Below, piece after piece: positions 10,354 to 21,640 of a stretch of DNA of 64,000 nucleotides. A program made the translations under genes and the position numbers. The stretch lies in contig OV884058.1 of assembly GCA_930367215.1 (NCBI GenBank), forward strand, positions 198,976,208 to 199,040,207. Direction: 5' to 3'. The notes beneath the pieces were generated by a model that saw only the letters and a list, made by a program, of their open reading frames with translations, did not search any database and was not told the DNA's origin. The number at the start of each line of letters is the position of its first letter. Position 1 is the first letter of the stretch. Source of the stretch: Pollenia angustigena. Its lineage: Eukaryota > Arthropoda > Insecta > Diptera > Polleniidae.

Positions 10354-11047
10354 TTTGCTTTTATCTGTATAGGATTACACATAAATTGTAGCAAAACAAA
10401 ACTTTTTAAACTTGGTTACTTACTTAAGAAAATAGTTTTCAAAGAAAAAAAAAAAAAACATACCGACGCGATTGGTACAGAAACAAAAATATTTTTACAA
10501 GCACAAAATACCAACAAATTCTTGTGGCTATTTTTTTCCTAATAATTTCTGCATTTAGGTACGTCTTTTTAACGAAAGAAAAAGGGACCCTTTTACAGGC
10601 ATCAAAGAATTTTTTTCACAAACAAAACACATATCGTTAGCTTAAATGCAAAACAATGTAGATATTATTTGAAAATTACATATTAATAGAATGCAATATT
10701 TTTTCCTTAATAATATATCGGTTAACGCATTTTTATCTGAAATATTAAAAATTGCTTTTAAAACTCAAATAATTACCATTTTACAAAGTTCTTTGCTTTG
10801 CATGTAAACTTATGAAATGTTATATTATTCTACATTTAAGTCTTAAAATTTAAACTCTAAATAAAAATTGCACGCAAGGCATTGGATGTTACCAAAAGCA
10901 TTTTTGACCGCAAAATATTTTTTGAGTGTAAGCTGAAACAAAACAATATAGCATCCGCTAGACATGTACACTTGTCGAAGTCACATCGACGACTGAATTG
11001 AAGAGTATAAAAATGTGTGTTAGTATTGGTGTGCACAATTGTGCAAA
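10354..11047. other. AT-rich spacer
   Basis: Homopolymer-rich AT sequence between the hAT fossil and GGACC copy B. No supported feature; possibly more decayed hAT DNA. Confidence 0.4.
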
Positions 11048-12433
11048 CCCTGCAAATAATAGGACCAGTCCAAACACGCGTGTAAAGAGTTGTCCACAAG
11101 GGACCAGGACTACACAGAAAAAATTATTTTTCCAGTTCAAACAAAAAATTTGTAGAATCAAACAATTTTTTGTCTGAAATCGGTCCTATAAAAAAATTCG
11201 CATATTCAAACAATTTATTTGCATTTTGTTTATTGAAAAAAAACACTGATTTTTTCAAACAAATAATTTAACTGAATCAAACAAAAAGTTTACTGAAATT
11301 CATATACTAAATTTCAAAATCAAAAAAAAAACAGGTTTTTGCACAAGCAATGATGCGCACACAAGCAGGCACTGTATTAGAAGATGATGGCAGAGAGAGC
11401 AGAGCGGCCGGCTGGCTTTGAGACACATTTTTTTGTTGGAATAATTTTTGAACGAAGTTCTTTTTTTATACACACAATGTTTTTCGTCATCACCCACTGT
11501 TGCTGTATCCTTTCCTTTGCTAATGAAGAAGATATGTGACCCAAAAACGGCGACAGACCGACTCGATATGTTTTTCGTCATCATTATATTTTTGTATTTG
11601 ATGTATTTAAGCAAACAGTTTGAAAAAATTGAATACGGGATTTTGGTTTTTTTTAACCAACTTTGAAACCAACCAAAAATTTATTTTGTTTCTTATAATG
11701 TTGTTGTTGTTTCTGTTGTTTAAAAGGAGTGAAACGTTTTTTTACCTTCCATTTTGTTTTTTTTTTTTTTTTACTTCAAACCTCTTCATCTTTCTTACTG
11801 TTGTACTTTTTTAAAGTGTCCAAAAATAGACTGTATGTGTTTTTTGTTGTAGTTCTTATATTTCACATTAGGAAGTGTTGCTTACGATCAAATAAAAAAA
11901 TGCAAAAAGACGACAACATTAAAAAGCGTTAAATATTTCATACAAAATTATGAAAACTTGAAACCAATAACGCGTGTATTATATTTTTGAATGGTTGTCA
12001 ACATTTTTGTTGGTTAAATAAAAATCAAACAAAAATTTTAATTGAATCAGTAAAAAAATTTGTAGAAATTAAAAAAATTTTCAAACAAGCGTTTGTTTGA
12101 AAATAATTCGGCAATAATTTTTTCTGTGTAGTCCAAAACTAACCCAAACGTATGGAAAAAACCTGGTCTATTTAACATTACCTAGGAGAGGACCATATAA
12201 CCCACCTTTGGACCACTAAGGAGTAGTTTTAAAACTACTCCATGGTGTACACAAGAGGATTAGTTTTGAAGTCGTTTAAAAACGAAAGTATGTCGTTAAA
12301 AAACGAAGACATGTCGTCTCACTACAAACACTTTTTAACAATGACATGGTCCATGCTTGCATTACATCGGACCAGTCCATGGAGTAGTCCATTTTATCAA
12401 AATGGATCAGGTGGTCCAATTTTATTTGCAGGG
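11048..12433 (+). mobile_element. CCCTGCAAATAA element, copy B, split by a CACAG element
   Basis: Outer parts (11048-11112 and 12129-12433) match copy A at 8891-9264. The interruption at GGACTA is exactly the CACAG element plus a duplicated TA. Flanks are AA on both sides. Ends are CCCTGCAAATAAT and TTATTTGCAGGG. Confidence 0.85.
11113..12128 (+). mobile_element. CACAG-A6 element nested in copy B, TA duplication
   Basis: Begins CACAGAAAAAATTATTTTTC and ends TAATTTTTTCTGTG. Copy A has the empty site GGACTAGTTC; here the left flank is GGACTA and the right TAGTCC, proving a 2-bp TA duplication. Outer parts are rich in TTCAAACAATTT/AAATTGTTTGAA motifs. Related copies: 25460-26175 (truncated) and 56867-57609 (reverse). 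Open frames up to about 100 codons are not supported as genes. Confidence 0.85.
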
Positions 12434-13033
12434 AAGAAATGGAAATCCCTGGTTTGCGTTTGCATTTGTTGGTTTTATGGTCTTTTGCTCTTTGCATTGA
12501 AAAAAATGTTGTGTATGTACACCAGGGTTGCCGTTTGAAAAATTTTTATCCGACCAAAATTGCTTGCAAAACCTAACAAAATCATTTTAAGCCGACCAAA
12601 TTTTTGAAATATTTTAAAACAATTATATCGTTTTAAAAATGCAAAAGGGCCTATCATAATTTTAAAAAAATTTTCAGTAGCGATGCGACTGAGATAACAC
12701 AAACAGTTTTTTAGGATAGTGTCAATCATGCATAATGTGTTAACGATATTAACCAGAAAACCCCGTTGTTATAATCACAATAGCTGCCTTTTTATTAAGT
12801 TTTTATCTCTCTTTTCTTAAAATGAACATACGCATATGTATTTTCGATAAAAAGTATAATTTTTATTGGATAAAGCTAGAAATCTACATATTATTTATTT
12901 TTTTTTTTTTGTAATATGCAATTATAGTAAAAACTAAAAAGTAAGCCTATGTTCACACCTATTAAATATTGAACGTCCTACACGTAACCCCTAGTTTTAT
13001 TAAAAGTTTATTTGCTGGTTGGGCATTTCCTGG

Positions 13034-13362
13034 GGCCACGAACGTACGTTCGTACGCTTTTAATGTACAAATAATATAGAAAACAAAACTTTTCCTAGCA
13101 TTTTTTTTGCGATTCGATAGCATTTGGGTAGCTCTATGTTAATTGCACAAATTTATTTCATCGAGTTTAAGTTTTCATAATAAGAGTTATAAACGTAAAA
13201 ATCTGCGCAATGGAAAGGAATATTCAAAAGTGATTAATTTATTTTAAAAGTGTATTAATGTAGGTCTCCATCCAGTATTTGCAAAATAAAATATCTCTCT
13301 TGGTTTTTGTTTAATTGGCTTATTTATCTGTCGCGAACGTACGGATCGCGAACGTACGATTT
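13034..13362. repeat. CGAACGTACGTTCG palindromic motifs
   Basis: CGAACGTACGTTCG is a perfect 14-bp palindrome near 13039. Related CGCGAACGTACG occurs twice near 13332-13352. GC-containing palindromes stand out in this AT-rich background; role unknown. Confidence 0.6.
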
Positions 13363-13557
13363 TTCCATATGTTTTTTTTATTATTATCACCACGCATTTT
13401 CCCATAAATGTCTTAAAATTTCCTTAACAAAAAACTTAATACTCCTTTTACAATTGATTGTAATGGAGAGATTATGAAGAACGAGTTTAAACATAACTTA
13501 TTTCTTGCATGTAAAATAAGTATATAAGTATATAAGTCTTTAGAAGTAGAAAATACA

Positions 13558-13558
13558 G

Positions 13559-13631
<73 letters not shown>
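13558..13631. repeat. (AT)n microsatellite
   Basis: About 36 consecutive AT dinucleotides. The apparent alternating Ile-Tyr peptide on the minus strand comes from this tract. Confidence 0.95.
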
Positions 13632-13633
<2 letters not shown>

Positions 13634-14351
13634 CCAGTTTCCAGCCCAATTTAATCAAGTAAAACAGCTGAGATATGATATGAAACCATTATTTTATAAG
13701 AACATTTTTTTAGACTTTTTTATAATAATAAACAATAAAAGACGATGATAATCAACATTTTATTTTTTCATCCTGGTAGACCATTCTGGGGAAATGCCCA
13801 TATACAAATTCATTTAATAACGCTTATAAACTAAAATAATTCATTGATCGTATGCAATAACACATAAAGACCACTAATAAAATATGAAATTGATTAAATT
13901 AAGTTTGTACAATTTAGAAAAAAAGTATTTAACTTTATAAGACATAGGCTGAGCTCCAATACATACTAATACCTTGCAGACAACGTAAAAAATGTATCAA
14001 AGAGTTTAACAATGCATAGTTGGCTTATTGTATACGAGTTGATAACTTGCTCTGTTTTGGAACTCATTCATACTTTCTGCAAGTTCTGCGGCTCTTATAC
14101 CATTGCCTTTATAAAACTATGTTTCAAAATACAGTATCAAAGCATCCTACTGTTCTACGATTCTTACAACATCTTCCTTTAAGAAGTCCATTTTGTATAA
14201 GAAACACCTAATAGTGTACACATTAGTATAATACAGAACAGAATTCCTGAAACTCTTTTATTTATGTTATTCTTTTAGGACTATGTGAAATAACTTTAAA
14301 TATTACCACAAAGAACCTTAATATTTTTTGCATTGCTAAGTAAGACTAACT

Positions 14352-14487
14352 GCCTCTTCATCTATTTCTGAACGAAGACTTCGTTCGCTTAACTTACATT
14401 TAAAACGAAAACAAATAATACAATATTTTCTTTGTTTTACATGTAATTTAAGCGAACGAAGTCTACGTTCAACATCGAAGAATAGGC
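14352..14487. mobile_element. GCCTRTTC hairpin MITE, copy 1
   Basis: Left arm from GCCTCTTCATCTATTTC and right arm ending GAAGAATAGGC pair, with an inner CGAACGAAG stem. Its outer sequence resembles the hairpin at 15958-16092, so both belong to one family. It sits in the right part of the hAT-like element. Confidence 0.65.
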
Positions 14488-14715
14488 TATAAACTTACCA
14501 ACAGTTCCAGTCATGGCGTTAGCGTGAGATTTGTAATTGTCTGATATCCGTTCAACTTTCTAAAACCGACCAAAATTAGGTTTGGCCTACCATGCTACCA
14601 AACCAAAAATATCCGACCAAATTTGGTCGGAAAAGACCATGTTCGCCAACGCTGATGTACACATCGTTCGCTCTTTTTGCATTTTCATTTTGCATTTGCC
14701 CATACATGTTCATAA

Positions 14716-15628
14716 TAAAGGGCCGATGTTGAATGTGAACCACACCTTAACGCCAAGTTTTTTTCCGAATTTTATTTGACATTTCTCTATTTCAGACTTA
14801 CTCAATTTGAACCATGGAGAGATACACAATCCAACAACGTGTTAAAGTTATCCAGACTTATTATGAAAATGGATGATCAATTTTCGAAGAAAATCATTTT
14901 CAGTGATGAGGCACATTTTCACCTCAGTGGATTCGTCAATAAACAGAATTGCCGCATTTGGGCGAATGAGAATTAAAGAGTGATTGTCGAAAAACCAATG
15001 CACCCACAAAGAGTGACTGTTTGGTGCGGTTTATGGGCTGGCGGCATCATCGGGCCGTATTTTTTCCAAAATGAGGCCGGTCAGGCAGTTACTGTGAATG
15101 GTGTTCGCTATCGTGAGATGATAACGAACTTTTTATGGCCCGAATTGGAAGATATGGATGTGGACGATATGTGGTTTCAGCAGGACGGTGCCACTTGCCA
15201 CACAGCTAACGAAACAATGGCTCTTTTGCGCAACAAATTCAATGGCCGTGTTATCTCACGTAATGGCGATGTCAATTGGCCGCCAAGATCATGTGATTTG
15301 ACACCGTTGGACTTTTTTCTTTGGGGTTATTTGAAAGAAAAGGTGTACGTCGATAAGCCGGCAACAATTCAAGAGCTAAAGGATGAGATAATTCGGCACA
15401 TTAACGGCATAGAACCTCCATTATGCCTCAGGGTCATCGAAAATTTGGACCATCGGATGGAGGTGTGCCGCCGTGGTCGCGGCGCCGATTTGGCCGATAT
15501 TTTGTTCCATACATAATTGAGTAATACCAATATATCATAATAAAATAAAATTACAATAATTTCCTAAATAGTTTGTGTTTTTTTTTTCAAAATCAACATC
15601 GGCCCTTGAAATTTAACCACCCTTTATA
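14716..15628 (+). mobile_element. DD41D (rosa-like) mariner, copy 1
   Basis: AGGGCCGATGTTGA near 14718 pairs with TCAACATCGGCCCTT at 15594-15608; the right end continues to ACCACCCTTTA. About 20 bp of the left terminus appears lost. The element is about 0.9 kb instead of the usual 1.3 kb because the transposase gene is internally deleted. Confidence 0.8.
14814..15516 (+). pseudogene. DD41D mariner transposase, internally deleted
   Basis: The start at 14814 gives MERYTIQQRVKVIQTYYENG, the typical N-terminus, followed by a stop. After a deletion of roughly 100 codons the protein resumes in another frame with KKIIFSDEAHFHLSGF (first catalytic Asp at 14905). A single TAA at 14974 interrupts it, then a 178-residue open frame (14980-15516) carries RVTVWCGLWAGGIIGPYFF, WFQQDGATCHTA (second Asp at 15184) and WPPRSCDLTPLDFFLWG (third Asp at 15310). 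The last two aspartates are separated by 41 residues, the signature of the DD41D group first described as rosa elements in fruit flies. The C-terminus ILFHT is intact. The three catalytic residues survive, but the helix-turn-helix region is gone, so it is inactive. Confidence 0.88.
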
Positions 15629-15751
15629 AAAAACGCACACATGCACACATTGTGTAAACGCCAAAGAAAGTTCAAAGAAGGATATGTGATAAGTTTATCT
15701 ATCAATAAGACTTGCATCGTGAGAATTGGGACACAGCTTTCTTAAGAGTTT

Positions 15752-15860
15752 TTTATACCCTCCACCACAATTAGTTGTAAAGAGGGTATACTAAGTTTGT
15801 CATTCCGTGTGAAACTCTTTATTATTTATCTCAGATCCCATAAAGTATATATGTTCTGGC
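15752..15860 (-). repeat. Terminal fragment of the TACCCTCCACC element
   Basis: TATACCCTCCACCACAATTA, GTTTGTCATTCCGTGTGAAA and CCCATAAAGTATATAT are the complement of the 3' end of the element at 36118-37200. Only about 110 bp remain. Confidence 0.75.
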
Positions 15861-15957
15861 TCTTTGAGTAATTCTTACCGTGCTATTGATGCCGCTTCGG
15901 ATTGATTTGAGTACGGATGCATTGATTTTTCTTTTCAGTGTAGCATCGACATTTATA

Positions 15958-16092
15958 GCCTGTTCATCGATTTCGAACGTTAACGTTCGCATAGAAAATT
16001 ATATTTAAAACAAAAACAAAATTCGAAAATTTGTTTTTGTTTTAAATGTAATTTTCTATGCGAACGTTGACGTTCGAAATCGTTAAACAGGC
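15958..16092. mobile_element. GCCTRTTC hairpin MITE, copy 2
   Basis: Arms of 63 bp (15958-16020 and 16030-16092) pair with few mismatches around a 9-bp loop. The outer end is GCCTGTTCATCGATTTCGAA, with an inner AACGTTAACGTT palindrome. Same family as 14352-14487. Confidence 0.85.
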
Positions 16093-16596
16093 AGTTAAAG
16101 TCTTATCTCATCGTATCGTTTATCATGGTTAATGGCTGGAATAAAGCTTAATTTTTTATTTAATGCTTTGACTTTTAATTTTAGATGGCATTTATGAGAT
16201 CTCGTATCCTTCCCCTCTAATCTTTATAAAATAGCACCTTAAAAATTCCCATAACCTAAGAACTCTATACTTATTAAAAAAAATACACTTAAAAAAATTA
16301 CCTATAAAAAGAGGTACCATATTTCAAGTAAAACTTTTATGGAGCTTTACCATTTTTATTCACTCGTAGTATTAATCGATATTTAAGCATTTCAATTTAA
16401 ATTTATATTTGCTTGTTTTTTCTCCTCTTTTAATATTGTACACTGTGCGGCATGTTTATATTTATTTGCATCATGGTAAATTTTGACATTTATTACTTTG
16501 TTTAAAGCAGTTTCATTCTTTTTAGGTATTTTCAAAAAAAAAAAAAAAACAACAAATTTTAGTAGGAGTTTGGAATCGTTTGTTTATTTGTTTTAT
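16093..16596. other. AT-rich spacer between mariners
   Basis: No supported gene, TIR or RNA; homopolymer tracts near 16540. Confidence 0.4.
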
Positions 16597-16664
16597 AAAG
16601 GGTGGTCCAATCAAAACGCACGATGTTATTTCTAAATAAATAAAAAAAGTTTTAGTTTAAAAGA

Positions 16665-17125
16665 TTTTGTTATTCGTGCTTAATTCCCAATTCTTGATAA
16701 AAACACTGAAATTTATTGTTGATGGGATAAGCTATTCCTATGCGCATTTCACTGGTTGCTTCGGCCAGATCGTCAGGAAACTTCATCCATAAAGATTTAA
16801 GAAAAACTAAAGATATTAAAACAAATAAAACTGTTAAGCGTATAAGAATTATGAGCAACAGTTCTACTTGTAACAATATCAAAGTTTAAACAAAAACATC
16901 AACAATAAACAGTGAGTTTATCTCTCCTTAAATTATTTTGATAATAAACTGGCAGTGCACGGCCTGAAAAAACTTAACTGGCAACATGCTTTGCAAGTTG
17001 TTTTTGTTTTTCTTAACCTACTTACAACTACAATTAATGTTGGAAGAATTTCAATCAATTGTATTGCGGAATGTAAGGAGAGATAAACTCACTGTTAATT
17101 AAGCACGAATCACAAAACCTTTTAA
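16665..17125. repeat. R repeat with CGTGCTTAATTCCC termini, inside mariner 2
   Basis: TTCGTGCTTAATTCCCAA near 16673 is inverted as TTAAGCACGAA near 17098, giving TIR-like ends. Inside are ATGGGATAAGCTATTCC, TTTCACTGGTTGCTTCGGCC and ACAGTGAGTTTATCT. Other copies or parts lie at 26665-26885, 32080-32170, 33870-34230, 35835-36115 and 49665-49995. Non-coding; class unknown. Confidence 0.65.
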
Positions 17126-17738
17126 ATTAAAATTTTGTATTCCCAAAAATTATTTTGATAAAAAAGTTTTCAGAGAATTTTCTTAATATTTTTTACTATA
17201 ACAGAAGGAAATACTATGTATAACAATTATGTGTGAAACAAAATATCGACCAAATGCTCGCCATGGCTTCTGTCGCATACCTCTATCCGATGGTCCATAT
17301 TTTCAAGGACTCTGAGACATAATTGAGGTTCAAGGTCGTTACTGTGCCGAATTATCTCAGCTTTCAGCTCTTGAATTGTTCTTGGCTTAATGACATACGC
17401 TTTTTCTTTTAAATATCCCTAAAGAAAGAAGTCCAACGATGTAGGATCAGATGATTGTGACGGCCAATTAACATCGCCACGACGTGAGACAACACGGCCA
17501 TTAAAATTCTCGCGCAAAAGAGCCATTGTTTCGTTGGCTGTGTGGCAATTGCACCAGGTCCATATCCTAAATTTCTGGTCATAGGAAGTCCGTTATAATC
17601 TCGCGATAGCGACCACCATTCACGGTAACTGCTTGGCCGGCCACATTTTTGAAGTGAATTCCATTTCCTACAGACCGGGTTTATTGAAATTTGTGCAGAA
17701 TTCTCCAAATTTTTTAAACATTTGCACGAAATGCATTT

Positions 17739-19465
17739 CTGTGGCATATTGACAAAACGTCTTAAGTCAAATTTAAAAAGTTGAAAAAAATGTTGTTAAT
17801 CGTACGCATTTTCATGCAAAAAGCATTTTTCTTTACGTTTTTAAAATTTTGTATTTTAAACGAAATTTTTCTTTAATATTGGTTTATTTTATTATCTACA
17901 TCTCTCTATATAAAACGGCTGAGGCAAAACAGTTAAGAACACTTTCCTCCTCTGTATGTCAACTGATTTGAACAAAATATACACCATTTAAGAGGTATTT
18001 ACTCAAAGAAGTGCACAATGTTTATTTCATCAAAATCTGTTCAATAATTTCAGAGTTATCGTTCAAAATTTTTACTAACACAAATGCAAAATACATAAAT
18101 AAAAATTTTTTTTTAATTATCAAATAATAAACAATAAGGGTGATCGATTATTCGATATTTTTCAGAAACTGGTTTTCGAATATTTCGACTATATAAATCA
18201 GACCAGGCAAAACTGTTAAGAACGCTTTCTTCCTTTGTTTGTCAACCGAAGCTCTGTGGGGAGAAAAAGAGGAGAAATATGGGAAACTAAATTTCTTTTT
18301 TTTTTACTTTTCTGTGCTTCATGTGATCATTTTTAAATTTTCTATAATATAGAACTTAGAAACATAATATTACAGGTGTAGGATCCTGATTGAATGATAA
18401 CCTATAAGATAACAAATGCTAATATTTTTTGTTTTTCATCTGGAACTTTTTGAATTTTCGTTAATATTCGACCTATAAAGATAAAATTGTACATTAAACT
18501 GGGTGAATAAGAACATGTAAGGGGAGCTTTTTGGTACTTTTTCGTTCTACATCTGGTACTTTGATTCATTTTCGTTAGTATTAGACATAGAAACATAAAA
18601 TTAAACGTGCAACGTCCTGAGTGGATGACAATTTATAAAGGAGACTTTTTGATACTTTTTTATTTTTCAATTGGTATTATTTATACTGAACTTACAAAAA
18701 TTACTCACGTAGAAGATAAAATATGAACCGGAAGTTGGTTCCCCGCCAAATCGATCCACTTTGAAGGCAAAAATAAACGCTCGAAACAAATAAATTCATA
18801 TATACTTGATGGATTATGTTTTCTTCATATTTACAAAAAAAAATCATGGTCGAATTTTAACCATAAGGCGAACACTAGTATATATAAATCGGCTGAGGCA
18901 AAACAGTTAAGAACACTTTCCTCCTCTGTATGTCAACCGATTTGAACAAAATATACACCATTTGAAAGGTATAAAATTGTGCATTAAACTGGGTGAATAA
19001 GAACATGTAAGGGGAGCTTTTTGGTACTTTTTCGTTCTACATCTGGTACTTTGATTAATTTTCGTTAATATTAGACATAGAAACATAAAATTAAACGTGC
19101 AACGTCCTGAGTGGATGACAATTTATAAAGGAGACTTTTTGATACTTTTTTGTTTTTCAATTGGTATTTTTTATATTGAACTTACAAAATTAAATTAGCT
19201 CACGTAGAATATAAAACATTAACAGGAGGTTGGTCCTTCGCCAAATCAATCCACTTCGAAGGAAAAAATAAATGCTCGAAACAAATAAATTCATATATAC
19301 TTAGATGAATTATGTTTTCTTCATATTTGCATAAAAATTTATGGTCGAATTTTGACCATTAGGCGAACACTAGTTTAATAAAAATGATATTTTCACCATG
19401 TTTTTTTTTTTTTAACTTTTTTGCTATCTTATATCGACTTAAGATGTTTTGTCAAAATGCCACAG
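17739..19465. mobile_element. TIR element nested in mariner 2
   Basis: CTGTGGCATATTGACAAAAC onward (17739-17768) is inverted at 19436-19465 with about two mismatches, a 30-bp TIR. It interrupts the mariner transposase; ATTT on both sides could be a target duplication. The interior contains the duplicated GGCTGAGGCAAAAC repeat. No transposase is seen. Confidence 0.65.
17905..19375 (+). repeat. Duplicated GGCTGAGGCAAAAC retroposon-like repeat
   Basis: GGCTGAGGCAAAACAGTTAA occurs near 17917 and 18891, with a diverged version near 18190. A segment of nearly 400 bp at 18478-18865 is repeated closely at 18966-19370, each ending GGCGAACACTAGT. The tail style resembles RTE-type 3' ends, but no reverse transcriptase is present. 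Confidence 0.65.
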
Positions 19466-19660
19466 ATTTTGATTTGAACGCCCATTTTCGTAAAAGGCTT
19501 CAACAATCTAAACGCGTTACTCAATTGTGTACCTCTTCATTGTTGAATTTGTCAAACACTGAAACAAAGAAATGTCAAATTAAGTTGGGGAAAAAACCTG
19601 ACGTTATGTGTTATGTGATGTGACTCGCAATTAACTTCGTACATTATGGTTGGACCACCC

Positions 19661-20449
19661 TATTCTTATTATTATGCATGCAGCAGTTTCAAATTTTCAC
19701 AGTTTTTCATAAAAACTCCTAATAAACATATTGTGCAAATTGTTGTTTGTTGTTTTAATGGTTTATACTTTGGTTTTAATATTATATCTCTATCTGTGTG
19801 TTTTTGTTTATTTGTTTAATTCTTTGGCTGTATGTCATATATTTTTTATTATTTATTATTAACTACTTTTGTTTCTGGGTTCAAAAGTTGCGTGTTCTAT
19901 GCTAATTTTATGGATTTTAATAGAAACTATTTTGTGTTTGTATGACACCTGCAAGGGATACGTTTTTCCAATTTATACCATTTTTATATTTTTTTTTTTT
20001 TTTTGAAGTTGGTTTTAATATTTTTGGCAAACATGATAGAAATCGTTAGTTGACTTAATAAATAATATCTGTGCAGAATATTATGAACATTTGTAGTTTA
20101 TATAATTGTCTTTTTTTTACTATTTTGTCCCCCAACCATAAAATGACAACAAAGTTTGGTTTGTTATATCGGTTTTCGGTTCAGTGTTGCCGACATCTAA
20201 AAATGGCTAAAGTTTATGCAAAAAATATTGCAAAAAAATGGCGAAACAGAGTCAAACTATATCTTGTTTAAAATAAAATTGTAAACAAAAGATACATTTC
20301 TTCATACTTATAACAAGAACTTGGGAACAAGAAAAAAGATATATGAATCCAAGACACAAACCATAGGAAGACATGAGCTTTGCAAGGTCGATTAGAGTAC
20401 CTTCGCCTATGAGTTCTGCTTACGAACGCACTCATTCACTTAGTATATG
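19661..20449. other. AT-rich spacer
   Basis: No supported gene. TTCAGTGTTGCCGACATC near 20181 resembles a hAT-type terminus but no partner end was found. Confidence 0.4.
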
Positions 20450-21075
20450 CAGGTAAAGTTAGCAATAGTGAATGAAACCGCCTTAGCAGTTGGTTTTAAG
20501 ACAAATATTGGCAAGACGAAGACTTTGCATGCAAAATCAACAGCTTGAGAATGTAGAATCTTTATGCCACTTGGAGAGTATTTTCGATTTAAGCCCCGTC
20601 TGCAACTCGTCCTTCATATCACGACGGAAGAAGCCAAGCCAACGTAATTCTATTGTAAAATCATACCTTGTTATATGATTGTAAGAAGTGGAATCCTACA
20701 ACAGAGGATATGCATTTCAATTAATTAACAAAGGCCTTAAAATGATTCTACGTGTGTACTGGTTGGTTGGACCAACAATATCCAACACTCTTTTATGGTT
20801 GGAAACAAATCAGCAAAATGTCGTACTTAAAATACGTCTACGTAAATGACGCTGAGTCTGGCATACTCGGCTTAAACCATCAGACGATTGTGCAAAATAA
20901 GCTGTATACTGGATTCCGCAAGGAAGTCGGTGCATAGGAAGACCATCGAGCAACTGGAAACGCCAATTTATTATTTAAATGTCCAATCAAATGAAACACC
21001 GAGCAAATGATTAAGCATATTAGAATCGACTTGTTGCGGCCCAAGGCTCCTTGCATGAGTAAAAGGAACCAATAT
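20450..21075 (+). pseudogene. Weak non-LTR retrotransposon ORF remnant
   Basis: Three frames together give AVGFKTNIGKTKTLHAKST (reverse-transcriptase thumb style, NxxKTK), then further on SRCIGRPSSNWK, as in the RPxxxW segment near the C-terminus of many LINE ORF2 proteins, then IKHIRIDLLRPKAPC. The catalytic FADD box is not visible and stops are frequent. Moderately GC-richer than the surroundings. Low certainty. Confidence 0.35.
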
Positions 21076-21474
21076 ATACATTAAGGGAGTTTATTTAGCT
21101 GCATGAGAACTTAAAATGATAATACAAGACAGAAATATTTTTGAATAAAATTTAATTTTATTATAATCTGACAGATAATGTCATGGTAATTTTTTTTTAA
21201 GATGATCCTCAACATATCGCACCTGTTCAACAATACTGTCTTAACTTAAAATTTTTATGTTTTCACTTTTTGAAAGAAATCGACATGTAATAGTCATATC
21301 TACCCGCTCTTAAAATATCGTGCTGTTTTATCTAATTTTTTGTAAAGAAACGGTTGGTTTTAAAATACTTTTTCATATGCCATTCATATGAAATTAAAAA
21401 TTGTTTAGCTTCTACTGAAAATTTTGAAATTTTGAGTTAATACAGTATTGTTGAACAAGTGCGATTTGTCCGCC

Positions 21475-21640
21475 GCGGCTACAAGTTACATGGCTCATTC
21501 GATCAAATCAAATTTTGGTTCTAATTTTTCCAATAAATCTGGCCATATGGCGTCAATGGTGGCTTGAATATTGGCTTCCAATGCTTCTAGAGTTGCTGGT
21601 TTTCGTAGTCTATGAACAGCAAATACAGCGGAGAGTGCAT
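21475..21640 (-). pseudogene. Mariner transposase C-terminal scrap
   Basis: The minus strand reads VHRLRKPATLEALEANIQAT then IDAIWPDLLEKLEPKFDLI. This matches the KPATIxxLExxI...RPxxLxxVxEN region after the catalytic domain of DD41D mariners. Stops follow. The catalytic part is absent. Confidence 0.55.

Larger units (their letters stand above)
12523..14654. mobile_element. hAT-like element, perfect 8-bp duplication
   Basis: The ends CAGGGTTGCCG (12523) and the complement of CAGCGTTGGCG (14654) form an imperfect TIR, followed inward on both sides by CCGACCAAA motifs. ATGTACAC at 12515-12522 and 14655-14662 is an identical 8-bp duplication, as for hAT. The 2.1-kb interior is AT-rich, without a recognisable transposase, and contains an (AT)n tract, CGAACGTACG motifs and a hairpin MITE. 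Confidence 0.75.
17227..19540 (-). pseudogene. DD41D mariner transposase, split by insertion
   Basis: Minus-strand ATG at 19538-19540 begins MKRYTIE, then RV and IVEAFYENGRSNQN with in-frame stops. The frame is interrupted by the element at 17739-19465. Downstream it resumes with GQAVTVNGGRYREIITDFL, CHTANETMALLRENFNGR, a decayed RSxDxTSLDFFL segment and then KPRTIQELKAEIIRHSND up to DILFHT and stop. The C-terminal 50 residues are well preserved and close to copy 1. Stops and frameshifts are numerous elsewhere, so this is a relic. Confidence 0.8.
16597..19660 (-). mobile_element. DD41D mariner, copy 2, enlarged by nested insertions
   Basis: The left end AAAGGGTGGTCCAATC, preceded by TA, pairs with the right end GGTTGGACCACCC, followed by TA. 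The minus strand carries both termini of a DD41D transposase: the N-terminus at 19540 and the C-terminus stop at 17227. The intervening 3 kb is inflated by a TIR element at 17739-19465; the R repeat occupies 16665-17125. Confidence 0.8.

Noticed and set aside
11300..11614. Conserved peptide (ISSRSVAVFG, FISKGKDTATV) shared with 57129-57335
   Set aside because: The similarity is explained by both lying in copies of the same CACAG element. Frames differ beyond the core and no coding signature is present; the third copy at 25460 is shifted.
13413..13658. 81-codon frame with alternating Ile-Tyr
   Set aside because: Product of the (AT)n microsatellite.
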